The position numbers and the translations under genes were made by a program. This document shows positions 45,018 through 56,151 of a DNA stretch of 64,000 nucleotides, in pieces. The notes beneath the pieces were generated by a model that was given only the letters and a program-made list of their open reading frames with translations, had not been told where the DNA came from and did not search any database. Positions within the stretch are counted from its first letter, which is position 1. The number at the start of each line of letters is the position of its first letter. Source of the DNA: Adiantum capillus-veneris (Eukaryota; Streptophyta; Polypodiopsida; Polypodiales; Pteridaceae); NCBI GenBank assembly GCA_014529385.2, contig CM043960.1:35577396-35641395 (forward strand), in the 5' to 3' direction.

Positions 45018-45032
45018 CACCCCACCCTTGAA
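45018..45032 (-). other. Polypurine tract of the Ty3 element
   Basis: On the minus strand CAAGGGTGGGGTG directly precedes the 3' LTR. Confidence 0.65.
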
Positions 45033-45325
45033 ATACTGCAAGCGACCTCGCTTGCATGCCAATAATACATACAGATATCTCCTGATATCACATATATTCT
45101 ATGATGGGAATCCAAGATATACATGCTTCCGGAAATGTAGCGTTGGACAATTAAACAATCCCACTAACCTGGCTACGACACATATATCAAGATAGAAGTC
45201 TTCTAGTGTACTCTTGAGCACAAACTTCTCTAGCTAAATTCTGTATGGAAAGAGTAGATACAATTGCTTAACTACTCTCTTGACCATCATGAACCATGCT
45301 CTTGCCTTGCTCCAAAAAGGCTGCA

Positions 45326-46041
45326 TCAAGTCACTGTGGGTTCCATTTGAAAGACTTCAAGATACAATTGCAATAGCTGAGGTGAATCAAGCAATTCAGA
45401 CTCTTCCATCCATTTGGCATCTAATGATGGATAGTTCTTGAACTTCACCAAATAGCGTCTTGCAACCTTTCCTCTAACCTTTCTTTCTTTATGTGCCAAT
45501 ATCTGTTCAGGAACAAGGATTTCATCCAATTCTTCCACTTCGGGTTGTTCCTCATCAAGCATATTCTCTGAACATCACCAACAAAGGGCCTTAGAAGGCT
45601 GACATGAAAAGCATTATGTATTTTCCAGCCTTCTGGTAGCTTTAACCTGTAAGCTACATCGCTGATCTTTTCTGAAATCTGAAAAGGACCATAATATCGC
45701 ATACTGAGCTTAGGAAATAGGCGTTCCTTGCCTTTCCTTTTCCTTAACCTGGCCTTTTCAAAGCGCAAAAGTACCCAATCACCAAGTGAAAATACAAGTT
45801 CACGACGGTGACGATCAGCAGCTTTCTTTTGCTTAGCTTGAGTCTTCTCAAGAGCAATCTTTATCTTCCTGTATGTTTCATCCATATCTTGCACATACTT
45901 GTCTCCCTCAAATATCTTGTCCTTAGTCTGCAAAATGGGCGGGACTTTCTTTCCTCCTTCCACTATCTCAAATGGTGCCTTACCTGTTGACGTATGCACA
46001 GTGTTATTGTAAGCATATTCAACCAATGGGAGATGGTGTTC
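45326..46041 (-). pseudogene. Integrase C-terminus and chromodomain-like tail of the Ty3 element
   Basis: After a TAG in place of Trp (46042-46044) the frame continues LVEYAYNNTVHTSTGKAPFE, LGDWVLLRFEKARLRKRKGK and HNAFHVSLLRPFVGD, the usual C-terminal integrase region. A frameshift near 45565 moves the end to the frame 45562-45326, which has RYLVKFKNYPSLDAKWMEES, a chromodomain-like segment that in this superfamily can guide integration to particular chromatin. It ends MEPTVT and a stop. Confidence 0.8.
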
Positions 46042-47376
46042 CTAAGTTGCCTTGTGCTCTGAGACATAACATTTGAGCAGGTCCAAGACAGTAGAATTTG
46101 CCTCTTCTGACTGTCCATCAGTTTGCGGATGAAACGAAGAAGAGAACTTGAGCGTAGTGCCCATGTTCTCAAACAATGCCTTCCAGAAAAGACTCGTCAT
46201 ACGTGGATCCCTGTCACTGACAATTGACTGAGGCATCCCATGATATTTAAAGATATTGCTCATGAATATCTTGACCATGTGTTCTGGCTTTATCTTCTTC
46301 CTAACAGGAATGAAATGGGCCTGCTTACTGAACCTACAAATGATAGTCCAAATCCCATCATTTCCTATTTGCGTCCTTGGAAGATCAAAGATAAAGTCCA
46401 TTGCTATACTTTCCCATGGCCTATCAGGGATCGGCAATGGCTGCAACAATCCCGGTTGCTTTTGTCTGTCAAATTTGACTTTTTGGCATACTAAGCATGA
46501 TCTTACAAATGTGTCAACATCTTGACGCAAAGCTGGCCAATAGAAGAATGCCTCAACCCCTTTCACTGTCGCATCAATCCCACGATGCCCAGCATAAGGT
46601 GGAGCATGACTTTCCATCAAAATCTTTGGCCGTAACTGTTTAGTAACGCATAACTTTCCATGCATCATGAGAAAGTCATTCTTAAGCATATAGTGCTCAT
46701 GATGTTGCCCATCAACAAGCTGGTCATAGATCCTTGCAAAATCTGAATCTTCAGCATATTGTGTCTTCATTTCGTCTAGTTCACAATGGTACGGAATTGA
46801 CACTGCTGAAATTTGGGGCTTTCGTGACAACGCATCAGCCACCACGTTCTTTTTCCCTTGCACATGCACAATCTGAAAATGGAACATTGACAAGATGTTT
46901 GCCCATCGCATGTGCTTCTCAGACAACTTCGTCTGTGTAAGAAAATATCGCAAGGTTTGATGATCCTTTTGGACAACAAAATCAGCCCCTAGCAAATAGT
47001 GTTTCCAACTAGTGAGAGCATGAATTACTGCCAGCAGTTCTTTCTCATAGACTTGCAAGTTCCTTTCAGTCTTCAAAAGAATTCTGCTCTCATATGCGAC
47101 TACTCGGCCATTCTGCATTAGAACTGCACCAAGACTATGGCCACACGCATCACATTGAACCACAAAAGGTTTAGAAAGATCTGGCAAAATAATTACCGGA
47201 TCTGAAGTCAGCTTCTCTTTCAAGTGTTTGAACGCTAAAATTTCCTTGGCTGTCCACTTGAAAGTAACTCCTTTTCCTTGCAGTGCATGGAGTGGAGAAG
47301 CAATCTCAGCAAAATTTCGGATGAACCTCCTGTGATAGGAACATAAGCCTAGAAAGCTTCGAATGTCAAGTACGGA
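46042..47376 (-). pseudogene. RT end, RNase H and integrase core of the Ty3 element
   Basis: The same frame as the upstream polyprotein, after a TAG at 47377-47379. In order: RSFLGLCSYHRRFI (RT connection), VVQCDACGHSLGAVL and LRYFLTQTKLSEKHMRW (RNase H), the zinc-binding start of integrase (HAPPYAGHRG...CLVCQ), then the core with MDFIFDLP, VSDRDPRMTS and QTDGQSEEAN supplying the D, D and E positions. The core looks complete. The part ends in another nonsense codon. Confidence 0.85.
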
Positions 47377-50316
47377 CTACAAGTCTGGCCATGACCTAAT
47401 TGCTTCCACTTTAGCGGGATCCATGCGTACCCCATCCTTTGAAACAATGTGCCCAAGGAAGTGAATCTCTTGCAAAAAGAACTCACTTTTCTTCGCATTG
47501 ATGAGTAGCCTATTCTTGCATAGCTCATTGAAAACTGCGGTCAAGTGATCCCTATGCTCCTCTTCAGACTTTGAGTAGACAATCATGTCATCAAAGAAGG
47601 TACCCACGAAGTTTCTATGTGGTCTAAAAATTCTGTCCATCATTCTATTAAGTGTGGCAGGAGCATTTGTGAGACCAAATGGCATGACAAGAAACTCATA
47701 GAGACCAAATGTTGTCCTGAATGCAGTCTTATGGACATCTTCTGGTCTAATGCGTATCTGATGATACCCGCTCTTTAGGTCTATTCTTGTAAACAATGAC
47801 GCTCCCTCAAGCCGATCAAGAATGTCATCTATCCTTGGTATGGGGAACCTGTTCTTGATAGTATTCTTATTCAAGGCGCGATAGTCAATGCACATGCGCC
47901 ATGAACCATCCTTCTTTTGCACTAAGAGTACAGGCGAACAAAAAGGGGATGAACTGGGCTGAATCAGCCCCTTCTCTAAAAGCTCGTTGACTTGACCCAT
48001 AATCTCTTTCTGCTGGGCTGCACTAACCCTGTATGGTGGTCTATTCGGTGGACTAGAACCTGGCACAAGATCTATAGTATGATCCTCAGGTCTCTCGGGA
48101 GGTAACTCCCCTAGCAAAGAGTCCGAAAAACAATCACCGAAACCACTCAAAAAAGTTGACCTGTCTTTATCTAAGGTAGACAAATTAGATACAACTTGAG
48201 GTACTTCTTTTGCAAAGATCAAGTACGCAGAAAGATGATTCTTTATTACAGATGAAATAGCAGAAGCAGAAACAACTGGAACAGACTCGCCTTTAAGCTT
48301 TACATCAAGGACATGAGCCTTTCCTCTATGTACAAGGGTAATCTTTTTGTTGTAAGTATCCACCATAGCATGCAACCTGTAACACCATGGGATACCTAAT
48401 AACACATCACAGCCCTCAAGCGGCATAATATGAAATTCTTCCGCATCCACATAGCTCTGAATGTGCAGACGAAGCTTTCCCAGAATGGGAGTAACAGGCT
48501 CTGAATGTCCTAGGCATGCCAAACCTGCTTCGCCTGTCATACCCATCTCCTCTGCACGAATGCCCAACTTTGATGCCAATTCTGGTGATATGAAATTTGC
48601 ACGCGCTCCTCGATCAAAGAAAACCAGCACTGTCTGGTCTCTAACTTTGCCCCAAGCTCTGCACAGCTCCGTGGCATCTGTGTTTGGCTGATCTCCAACC
48701 AAATCTGGAACAAGTCCTGCACTCGGCTTTGGCTTCTTCCCTTTATGGTCTGACTTGTCATCCTTATCCCGTGACTTCTTCTTTGGGCACTCATTTGCAA
48801 AGTGTCCTTCCTGTTCACAAATGTAGCATTTCTTGGCCTCCCTAAGAGCTTTCCTTTCTTGAAAAGTTTTGCCAGAAAAATGTCTTTTTTGTCCTTGTCC
48901 TCGTTCCGAAGAAGATTTAGACTGCTTCTTGGACGTATCACCTTCTTCAGTGGAGGGCTTCTTTGTGGGAGGCTCAGAAGTCTTTGCTGCAACATTGCCC
49001 TTGGCTGAAAACTGTTTGCCCTGGGACCCTTTCTTGTGGCTATTAAATCCATCGGAATCTCCCTTCGACAGATTGTTGGCCACTCTTGCGTTCTCTATCA
49101 ATTGAAACATATTCATGACAGTAGTCTTTGTGCAGTAGTCCCTGATTTTCTTGGGCAATCCACAACAGTACTTCTCAATCTTTTCTGACAATGGCACAGA
49201 CCTGTAAGAGGTGACTGGCAACAGTGCAGCCCAAAACCGTTTATTGTACTCTTCCAGATCTGCACACTGTTTAGCATTCAACTCGTGCCATTCCGTCATC
49301 ACATCCACTTCAAAAGTGTTTGTCAACCATGCAGGCGCAAGAAGTTGTTTGAATTGGACCCACGTTGTTGGGGCTTGACCCTGGTTCAACAATGCGGTCC
49401 ACCATTGCAGCGCATTCCCTTTCAAGAAAGTGGCAGCCTTGCGTATCTTTGAAGATTCCGTGAAGTTGCCTCCAGCATAAGCTGCATCGAACTGCTGTAT
49501 AAAGGTCAAAGCCTTTACTTGGTCCTCAGTTCCTCTGAAAGTTTCAAACTTCACTCCCTGACCACCTTCCTTGTAATCCTTAGGCTGACTCAAAGGAGCC
49601 ACATTATCATAAACAGGTGCCTGTAGCAGTGGTGCTCCATGAGTGTTCATTCCAACACTCGCATCAACTGTTTTCCCTGTCATATCTACATTTTGTACGT
49701 ATGGCTGCGAAAAACCAGCCATACCAAATTGTGTTCCAGGCACTCGAAACTGGCCATAGGCACCCTGAAAACCTGGTTGGACACCCATGTTCGCGTACAT
49801 AGGGTTACCCATGCCTGTTTGCATTGTCCCGAACACATTCCCTGGCATATAACCTGTGGAAGGTCCAACCATAGCTTGAAACACTGAACCACCTCCAAAA
49901 TAACCAGGATAAGTATTAGGTAATGGAAGGGTCTGACGCATAGCCTGTTCATTGCTCCCTTGACCATTCACAAACGGTTCCTGTCCAGCTAAAGCAAGTT
50001 GCTTTGGATCATTGGACACCGCTAGTTGCTCAACCACATGGGCTTTCCCTCGAGCATCATGAGTCCTCTGCGCATTGGAAATCTCCTTTTCCTGCAACCG
50101 CTCAGTCATGCCCTGTGTAGGAGGCTGAAAACTCTGTGTCGGAGCCTGTAAGAATTCCTGCATCCTTGGGTTGTTAGCCAACTGCTGAAACATGTCCATG
50201 CAACAACGCAGTTGAGTTCTAAACAACCTGTCCTCTTCTTGAAGAGTTGAAGGAATTTTCTCTGTGCCATGTGAGGAAGATCCCTCTTCAGGTACTTGGT
50301 CTCTCTTCTCTGCCAT
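47377..50316 (-). CDS. Gag-protease-RT part of the Ty3 polyprotein (979 residues)
   Basis: ATG 50316 (MAEKRDQVPEEGSSSHG) is chosen because the related element at 33715 has a matching start; the longer frame begins with GTG. Rough order: a Gln/Pro-rich N-terminus with a Tyr/Gly-rich low-complexity stretch (residues 100-240), the Gag domain (FRGTEDQVKALTFIQQFDAA...LQWW, about 260-420), and a zinc knuckle CYICEQEGHFANEC near 495. Protease follows near 565 with FFDRGA where FFDSGA is expected, so it is probably inactive. RT is at about 750-960 with SPVLLVQKKDGSWRMCIDYR, MPFGLTNAP and FFDDMIVYS, whose DD pair is intact. It stops at a TAG (47377-47379) that interrupts the frame before the RT connection; the frame then continues to 46042. 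Confidence 0.85.
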   Translation of the reverse strand: MAEKRDQVPEEGSSSHGTEKIPSTLQEEDRLFRTQLRCCMDMFQQLANNPRMQEFLQAPTQSFQPPTQGMTERLQEKEISNAQRTHDARGKAHVVEQLAVSNDPKQLALAGQEPFVNGQGSNEQAMRQTLPLPNTYPGYFGGGSVFQAMVGPSTGYMPGNVFGTMQTGMGNPMYANMGVQPGFQGAYGQFRVPGTQFGMAGFSQPYVQNVDMTGKTVDASVGMNTHGAPLLQAPVYDNVAPLSQPKDYKEGGQGVKFETFRGTEDQVKALTFIQQFDAAYAGGNFTESSKIRKAATFLKGNALQWWTALLNQGQAPTTWVQFKQLLAPAWLTNTFEVDVMTEWHELNAKQCADLEEYNKRFWAALLPVTSYRSVPLSEKIEKYCCGLPKKIRDYCTKTTVMNMFQLIENARVANNLSKGDSDGFNSHKKGSQGKQFSAKGNVAAKTSEPPTKKPSTEEGDTSKKQSKSSSERGQGQKRHFSGKTFQERKALREAKKCYICEQEGHFANECPKKKSRDKDDKSDHKGKKPKPSAGLVPDLVGDQPNTDATELCRAWGKVRDQTVLVFFDRGARANFISPELASKLGIRAEEMGMTGEAGLACLGHSEPVTPILGKLRLHIQSYVDAEEFHIMPLEGCDVLLGIPWCYRLHAMVDTYNKKITLVHRGKAHVLDVKLKGESVPVVSASAISSVIKNHLSAYLIFAKEVPQVVSNLSTLDKDRSTFLSGFGDCFSDSLLGELPPERPEDHTIDLVPGSSPPNRPPYRVSAAQQKEIMGQVNELLEKGLIQPSSSPFCSPVLLVQKKDGSWRMCIDYRALNKNTIKNRFPIPRIDDILDRLEGASLFTRIDLKSGYHQIRIRPEDVHKTAFRTTFGLYEFLVMPFGLTNAPATLNRMMDRIFRPHRNFVGTFFDDMIVYSKSEEEHRDHLTAVFNELCKNRLLINAKKSEFFLQEIHFLGHIVSKDGVRMDPAKVEAIRSWPDL

Positions 50317-50385
50317 ATCGACAAGCTCTGTGTTGCTTTCACCCACAACAATCCACGCTGCACTTTTTGAAGAAAAAGTGACTAT

Positions 50386-50401
50386 CCCGTCGATGGAACC
50401 A
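50386..50401 (-). other. Likely primer-binding site of the Ty3 element
   Basis: On the minus strand TGGTTCCATCGACGGG directly follows the 5' LTR. The sequence is not the initiator-Met type; tRNA not assigned. Confidence 0.6.
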
Positions 50402-51943
50402 TATAACCGGCCTATACAACGTAGAGGGCGGTACTATTTCAATTACCTGTTAACTTTACACAGAGCACTAAGAAGGGAAGAGAACACAGTTGCGTCCAGC
50501 GACTAGAATGTCACTGCGCACACGAGACCGACACCCTGTAGGCCCCAAAGACTGGCGCCCCTTTCGGTATTTCTTTATTCAAATTAAGGTAGACGATCCG
50601 ACCACTTAGCACAAGCTTTCACAAAGCTGTCCAAACCTGGCGAGGGCTGAAAACGCAGGTTTTCGACCGGATTTCAACAACATAACGGCGCAAAAACCCC
50701 TGTAGGTCAAAAACACCTGTCTAGGACGGATTCCCTCGATATCTAGAAGCTTTCTGGTGAGCTGTCACAGAAATTCAGCGGGCTGTAATTCTCTGTTTCT
50801 CACTGCCGGGAGCCCAAAAGCCTGTACACGCATCCCAAGGCTCTCACGAGGCTCCACCGATGTTCCCTTGCAGTTTAGGTGCGAAACCCTACACCTGCAG
50901 AAAAACACAGCAAGCTGTAATTCCCTGTTTCGGATCGTTTTTAGCGGAGCGAACACGCCTACGCGTGTTCCAAGGGCTCCCGCACGCAATGGGACAGTTC
51001 CCCTGTGAATTGGACGAGTTTTCACGAGAGAAAACTCTCCAAACTCGCAATCTTTCGTGATGGAACTGTGCGTACCTGTGGGGGATTAGCAATTAGCTAA
51101 TCCGGTTCCTGTTCAGAAGGCTCTTGCCTTGGCAAACGCGCATAAACCCCCAGAACTGTACATAGGTCAAATGAGAAGCCCACTAATGGGGCATAACATA
51201 CTATACGTAGGGGAGAAAGAGAGCAGTATGTAGCGTGCGGGGCATCACTCCCGTCACCATACTGTGCATAGAGGGCAAGGTAAGCATTCCATAGCTTCTG
51301 TACCTACTACAATCCACTTGAGGCTGAAAATGGCGCCCCCTTTGTTGATATGCAGCTCGTTTGTGCCTCCCAGAGTGGCAGAATCGCTCACAGGCTGACG
51401 CGTCGCCTGGTTTCCGAGTTTGGGCTTTCCCTGCTAAAAATATCTCAACTGGTGCGTCAGTTGACTTGGCAGCAGAGCAATAAAATGTTCCCCTTGTCAT
51501 TCCAGAGCTAATGACACGAACACATTTTCCGGTCAAAAATAGCAGTTCCCTAAATTTTAGGAGATGCTTCCATGGCGTCCCTATCGGTCTCCTGACCATC
51601 ATTGAAGACTACCATTTGACCAACATCTACAATGTGGGTTAATTTACTAGCCCCTTTCAACTTATAAAGTTGTAGTGACTTGACGAGTGGCCCAAATTCC
51701 AGTTTGGCGCACACGAGCTTCCATACTCATCAGAATTCAGTGCTAACTGGCCCGGGTAGTCCCTGTCTGACCGACCTAGATCCCTGATGTAAGAAACCCA
51801 TTTGGCTGCAGCCGTTTCACACTGGCCATGCAATGTCCACTTGCACCTTTTCAAGGGTTTTGGGACAAACAAGTAAAAATAAAATAAATATATCTAATAC
51901 TTATTTACGGAAGGCAACAGGAAAAATACACCTCCTGGTGACA
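50402..51943 (-). repeat. 5' LTR of the Ty3 element
   Basis: 1542 bases, the same length as the 3' LTR, about 98% identical by a manual count. Confidence 0.9.
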
Positions 51944-51948
51944 GTATT
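51944..51948. repeat. Target-site duplication GTATT (right)
   Basis: Pairs with 43471-43475. Confidence 0.9.
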
Positions 51949-52459
51949 GGCCCCAAACCTTGGCGCCCCTTTCGGTATTTCTTTATATTGCATCAACACA
52001 GTACAAGCCGGTACTCCAGACTCTGCACCTTCTCCACAGCATGCCAGAGAATGAGCCCTAACCTCATATTTAAAGGCCCTTGGCCTAAAAAGCAGTTACA
52101 GTGAAAAGCCTTCAAAACTCAAAAGCTTCTGGTCCAAAAGCAAAGCCAAAAAGCTGCCAGCCTAATCACGGAAATCCGTACAATTGCCACGTCAACAGTC
52201 AACGCAAAACGTGGAAATCTGTACAGCTTGCCACGTCATCACTGTTAGCGCAATTTCCGAAAATCTGCCATGTCATTAGTTCCGGGTCTTGCTTTATTTT
52301 AATCCTTTATGTCACTTGGGGCCCCATCGGACGGGGTCCCCATAAATTGGTAGGACTTTTTCTTCTGTTACTTGTTCTTCTTAGGGTTTAGGCCCCTCGG
52401 CCGACATCTGCAAGTTGACACCCTTCTTCAAGGCTTTGACACGTCAACAGTTTGTGACA
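51949..52459 (-). repeat. Rest of the 3' LTR of the rearranged GP element
   Basis: It continues from 43475 after the Ty3 insertion and ends TTTGTGACA. Joined length is 651 bases, as in copy A. Confidence 0.85.
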
Positions 52460-52505
52460 TCTCTCCTTCTTGAAAGAGAGTAATCGTCCGCGATTACAGC
52501 ATATC

Positions 52506-53166
52506 TGTAACAAACTGCTGACGTGTCAAAGCCTAAAGAAGGGAGCCAACTTACAAATGCCGGCCGAGGGGCCTAAACCCTAAGAAGAACAAGTAGCAGA
52601 AGAAGAAGTCCTACCAACTTATGGGGACCCGTCCGATGGGGCCCCAAGTGACATAGGATTAAAATAAAGCAGGACCTGCACACACCCACGCAAAACAAAT
52701 GACGTGATAGTTGTACAACAGTTTTTGAAAATTGCGCTGGCATGATGACGTGGCAGACTGTACGGATTTCCGCGTTCTGCGCTGACTGATGACGTACCAA
52801 GCTGTACGGATTTCCGTGATTTACGCTGACAGCTTTTTGGCTTTGCTTTTGAACCAGATGCTTTTGAGTTTGAAGGCTTTTTAGCTTTTGTGGCCTAGGG
52901 CCTTTAAATATGAGGTTAGGGCTCATTCTCTGGCATGCTTCCTGGAGAAGGTGCTGAGTATGGAGTACCGGCTTGTACTGGGTTGATGCAATATAAAGAA
53001 ATATTGAAAGGGGCGCCAAGGTTTGGGGCCAATACTCTCTGGGGTGGAATTCTGCCACTCTGTGTCACGTGTCGTCTCTCTCTATTTCAGTTCAGTTGTT
53101 ATTGAAGTGCTAAAAGTCTGTTCAGTCTGTTCTTTTCTATTGGCACGTGGTACCCGTCTTGTGACA
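52506..53166 (+). repeat. Inverted extra GP-element LTR
   Basis: 661 bases in the opposite orientation to the two outer LTRs (starts TGTAACAAACTGC, ends CTTGTGACA). It is followed at 53168-53179 by the primer site TGGTATCAGAGC and about 105 bases of leader, all in plus orientation. It then joins minus-orientation Gag at about 53288. Confidence 0.85.
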
Positions 53167-53167
53167 G

Positions 53168-53179
53168 TGGTATCAGAGC
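53168..53179 (+). other. Primer-binding site, initiator Met tRNA type (inverted LTR)
   Basis: TGGTATCAGAGC one base after the inverted LTR. Confidence 0.9.
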
Positions 53180-53287
53180 ATTAGGCGTGTGTTTTTCTGA
53201 AACCATACCGGTCCTATAAAAGAGGAGACAGAGCTATTGGAATTTTATTTGAGGGATCTTATGGCCTCCAGCCCGGACTTATTAGCC

Positions 53288-54013
53288 TTTGGTATATTCG
53301 TCCATGGTTTCGGTGGCAAGCATTTTCAAGTTGCCCCACTCTGCCAAAATCCGGACTTCAAACATAGAAGTCATGTAACTACGTGCAAAAATTGTCTTGA
53401 AAGCTTGCCAGGTCCTTGGAGCATGCGGTTGTGTCGCGATTGAACTCCACCATTGCATAGCATTATCTTTAAGAAATCCCGCTGCTTGAGAAATCTTGGA
53501 TTCTTTTGTATAGTTCCCTAAAGCATATATGTTGTCGAATTGTTGTAGGAACTGCAATGCTTTCTTGCGATTTTTCACCCCGGAAAAAGTGAAAAATTTG
53601 ATTGTCGTGCCGCCATCTTTGAAATCTTTGGGTTGGTTAGACGCATATCTCGGGTATGGATAATAAGGGTATCCATATGGGCTCCAACCATTGTAGCGTG
53701 GTGGCGGTGGTGGTGGTGGAGGTGAGGGCAATGGCGGTGGCAAAGGCGATTGTACTGGATCACCGTCAGATGGCTACACTATATTCCTGAAAACTCCCCC
53801 AATCGGAACAGACGGCTGAGAAGGTTGCCGGTTGGAAGCTCTCGTACTTTCTGATGCCGGAGGAGGAGGTACCACCTGGACCATCAGAGGGGGTAACATG
53901 TAGTTCAACAATTGTTGAAAACTTTGCAGCATCGGAAGATTCTGCTGAGGATACCGCGAAAGAATGTCGTGAAGTTCGTTGAGCAGAAACTGCAAATATT
54001 CTGCTGAATCCAT
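53288..54013 (-). pseudogene. N-terminal Gag of the rearranged GP element
   Basis: Starts MDSAEYLQFLLNELHDILSR. A TAG (53774-53776) replaces the CAG (Gln) seen in the copy at 62332-63222. The frame then continues with a proline-rich, Tyr-rich linker (PPPPPPPPRYNGWSPYGYPY) and the Gag domain (KKALQFLQQFDNIYALGNYT, FLKDNAMQWW, EWGNLKMLATETMDEY). It is cut at the inversion junction near 53288, losing the zinc knuckle and protease. Confidence 0.75.
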
Positions 54014-54218
54014 GAATTCTAAGTCTTGGGTTCTTTATGGCTTATGCACTGTAAGACGCAGCGATGAAGACGGGAGCGCGCCCAATGCGCGATGAAGTAA
54101 GGGTGGGAGTGGCTAATAAGTCAGGGGTCGGAGGCCGAAGATACCTCAAATAAAATTCCAATAGCTCTGTCTGCTCTTTTGTAGGACCGGTATGCTTTCA
54201 GAAAAGCACACGCCTGAT

Positions 54219-54230
54219 GCTTTGATACCA
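54219..54230 (-). other. Primer-binding site of the rearranged GP element
   Basis: On the minus strand TGGTATCAAAGC, the initiator-Met type with one change, directly after the 5' LTR. Confidence 0.85.
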
Positions 54231-54231
54231 C

Positions 54232-55000
54232 TGTCACAAGATGGGCACCACGTGCCAATAGAAGAGAACAGACTGACCAGACTTTCAGCACTTCAATAAA
54301 AACAGAACTGAGAGAGAGAGAGAGACGACACGCGACACGGAGGGGTGAAATTCCACCCCAAAGAGTACTGGCCCCAAACCCTGGCGCCCCTTTCGGTATT
54401 TCTTTATATTGCATCAACACTTCAATAAAAATAGAACTGAGAGAGAGAGAGAGACGACACGCGACACGGAGGGGTGAAATTCCACCCCAAAGAGTACTGG
54501 CCCCAAACCCTGGCGCCCCTTTCGGTATTTCTTTATATTGCATCAACACCGTACAAGCCGATACTCCAGACTCTGCACCTTCTCCAGGAAGCATGCCAGA
54601 GAATGAGCCCTAACGTCATATTTAAAGGCCCTTGGCCTAAAAAGCAGTTATAGTGAAAAGCCTTCAAAACTCAAAAGCTTCTGGTCCAAAAGCAAAGCCA
54701 AAAAGCTGCCAACGTAAATCACGAAAATTCGTATAACTGCCACGTCAGCAGTCAGCGCAAAACGTGGAAATCCGTACAACCTGCCACGTCATCACTGTTA
54801 GCGCAATTTCCAAAAATCTGCCATGTCATCAGTTCTGAATCTTGCTTTATTTTAATCCTTTATGTCACTTGGGGCCCCGTCGGACATAAGTTGGTAGGAC
54901 TTCTTCTATTACTTGTTCTTCTTAGGGTTTAGGCCCCTCGGTCGACATCTGCAAGCTGACTCCCTTCTTCAAGGCTTTGACACGTCAGCAGTTTGTGACA
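54232..55000 (-). repeat. 5' LTR of the rearranged GP element, with an internal tandem duplication
   Basis: 769 bases because a 129-base unit (from CACTTCAATAAAAA at 54289) is repeated once (from 54418). The duplicated unit includes the GA run and the shared core, so this LTR has two cores. Confidence 0.85.
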
Positions 55001-55240
55001 TCAACTTGGGAAGTGTTCTGGCACCTTTGTGAGCCTGTGAGCAGGCCATGCATGTCCAGACACTTAAGAGTAGTTGCATATCCTTTGATTGCACACAGCA
55101 TAATCATTAGCATGACATTCAGTAAAACCCTTTTTGCCAAAATACACATTTTTCAATTATTTATTAATAAGTGACTTGTTGGAAAAGTAAGTAGAGCAAA
55201 TTGCTAAGGAAATATAAAAGAAACCGAATGGTCACTCAGT
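55001..55240. other. Short region without a recognised feature
   Basis: It lies between the GP element and the L1-type LINE. It could be the rest of the Ty3 LTR that the GP element entered at 43336, but there is no second copy to compare. Confidence 0.4.
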
Positions 55241-55309
55241 AGAGGTAGAAGAGGCAGCAGAAGAAGCTCAGGCAACTTGCAGTGCAGCTTCTCAGCAAGA
55301 CCGGCAGAA

Positions 55310-55810
55310 GGCGCTAGCATTTTCAGCCAACAGAAGCAGCCAACGTTTTTGAAATTCCCTCCCTTGGCGTTTTCAGTAGCAGATTCTCCCTAGCGTTTCC
55401 ATCCACAGTAGATTCATCCTAGCATTTCCATCCATAGCAGATTCAGCCTAGCGATTTCATCAATAGCAGATCAGCCTAGCGTTTTCAGTTTGCAGATCAA
55501 GCTAGCGTTTGCAGAATCCGGCGCCAGATCAGCCAAGCACATCAGCGTTTTCAGTTTTCAGCATTTAGCCATTGCAAATCCAGCCCCTAGCCTCGCAGAT
55601 CTGACCTACCCGCAACAGATCGTCGCCGTACCATCGGGTCAGCCAGCATTTACAGTTTCAGCCCGCTGTTTTCAGATTTCAGCATCTGCGTTTTCAGCGC
55701 ATTGTCATCGAGTAGTCGTCATCGCCATCCTCATCGACATAGTGTCAGTATTCAGCAGAAAGTCAGCATCTTCCAGATTTCAGCATTTCAGCCCTAGCGT
55801 TTTCAGCTTT
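55310..55810 (+). repeat. Imperfect repeats in the L1-type LINE leader
   Basis: Many short units with CTAGCGTTT(T)CAG and GCAGATTCAG alternate irregularly. They may be a promoter-bearing repeated 5' region, as in some LINEs, though nothing in the sequence proves promoter activity. Confidence 0.55.
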
Positions 55811-55953
55811 CAGCCATGATGACGACGACATCCTCGGCAAGTCCATTGCATCTAGACCATTATACCAGATTTGTGCAATCTATAGCATTGATCTCTCTCG
55901 CAATAGAGAGGGGAGCCCTTGGAGGAGGGTTTGAGAACCGCCTGGTGTCGTAT

Positions 55954-55984
<31 letters not shown>

Positions 55985-56151
55985 CACCTTCATTCACAGT
56001 AGCATTCACTTTGTTTGTGATCATTGCATTCTCTCTCTAAAGGAACAGAAGGCTCTCCCTTCCGTAAGTAAAAGGAACAGTTCGGAGCACTCATCTTAGT
56101 TCGGAGCACTCATCTTGAGCAATATCAACATTCACTTCCGCTGCATCTCAC

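Larger units (their letters stand above)
43476..51943 (-). mobile_element. Full-length Ty3/gypsy element (8468 bases), inactivated by point mutations
   Basis: Two 1542-base LTRs flank a minus-strand Gag-protease-RT-RNase H-integrase polyprotein with a chromodomain-like tail. GTATT is duplicated at the borders. By eye the LTRs differ at about 30 positions without indels, so the insertion is recent. Coding damage consists of two nonsense codons, one frameshift and a changed protease active site. The pol order (integrase last) is that of Ty3/gypsy. A related, internally deleted element lies at 31928-36181. Confidence 0.9.
43336..55000 (-). mobile_element. Rearranged GP element with a nested Ty3 element and an inverted extra LTR
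   Basis: From left to right: 3' LTR (43336-43475 and 51949-52459, split by the Ty3 element), 46 bases of interior, an inverted LTR with primer site and leader (52506-53287), the N-terminal part of Gag (53288-54013), leader, primer site and 5' LTR (54232-55000). Protease and the C-terminal half of Gag are missing. The bases flanking the outer LTRs are TCAGT (43331-43335; TCAGC in copy A) and TCAAC (55001-55005), a plausible decayed target duplication. Confidence 0.7.

Noticed and set aside
48461-49105. Plus-strand open frames opposite the Ty3 Gag-protease
   Set aside because: They are shadows of the minus-strand polyprotein and match no family.
55490-55819. 110-codon frame in the leader of the L1-type LINE
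   Set aside because: It follows from the repeated TTTCAG units; composition is repetitive and no ORF1-like motif is present.
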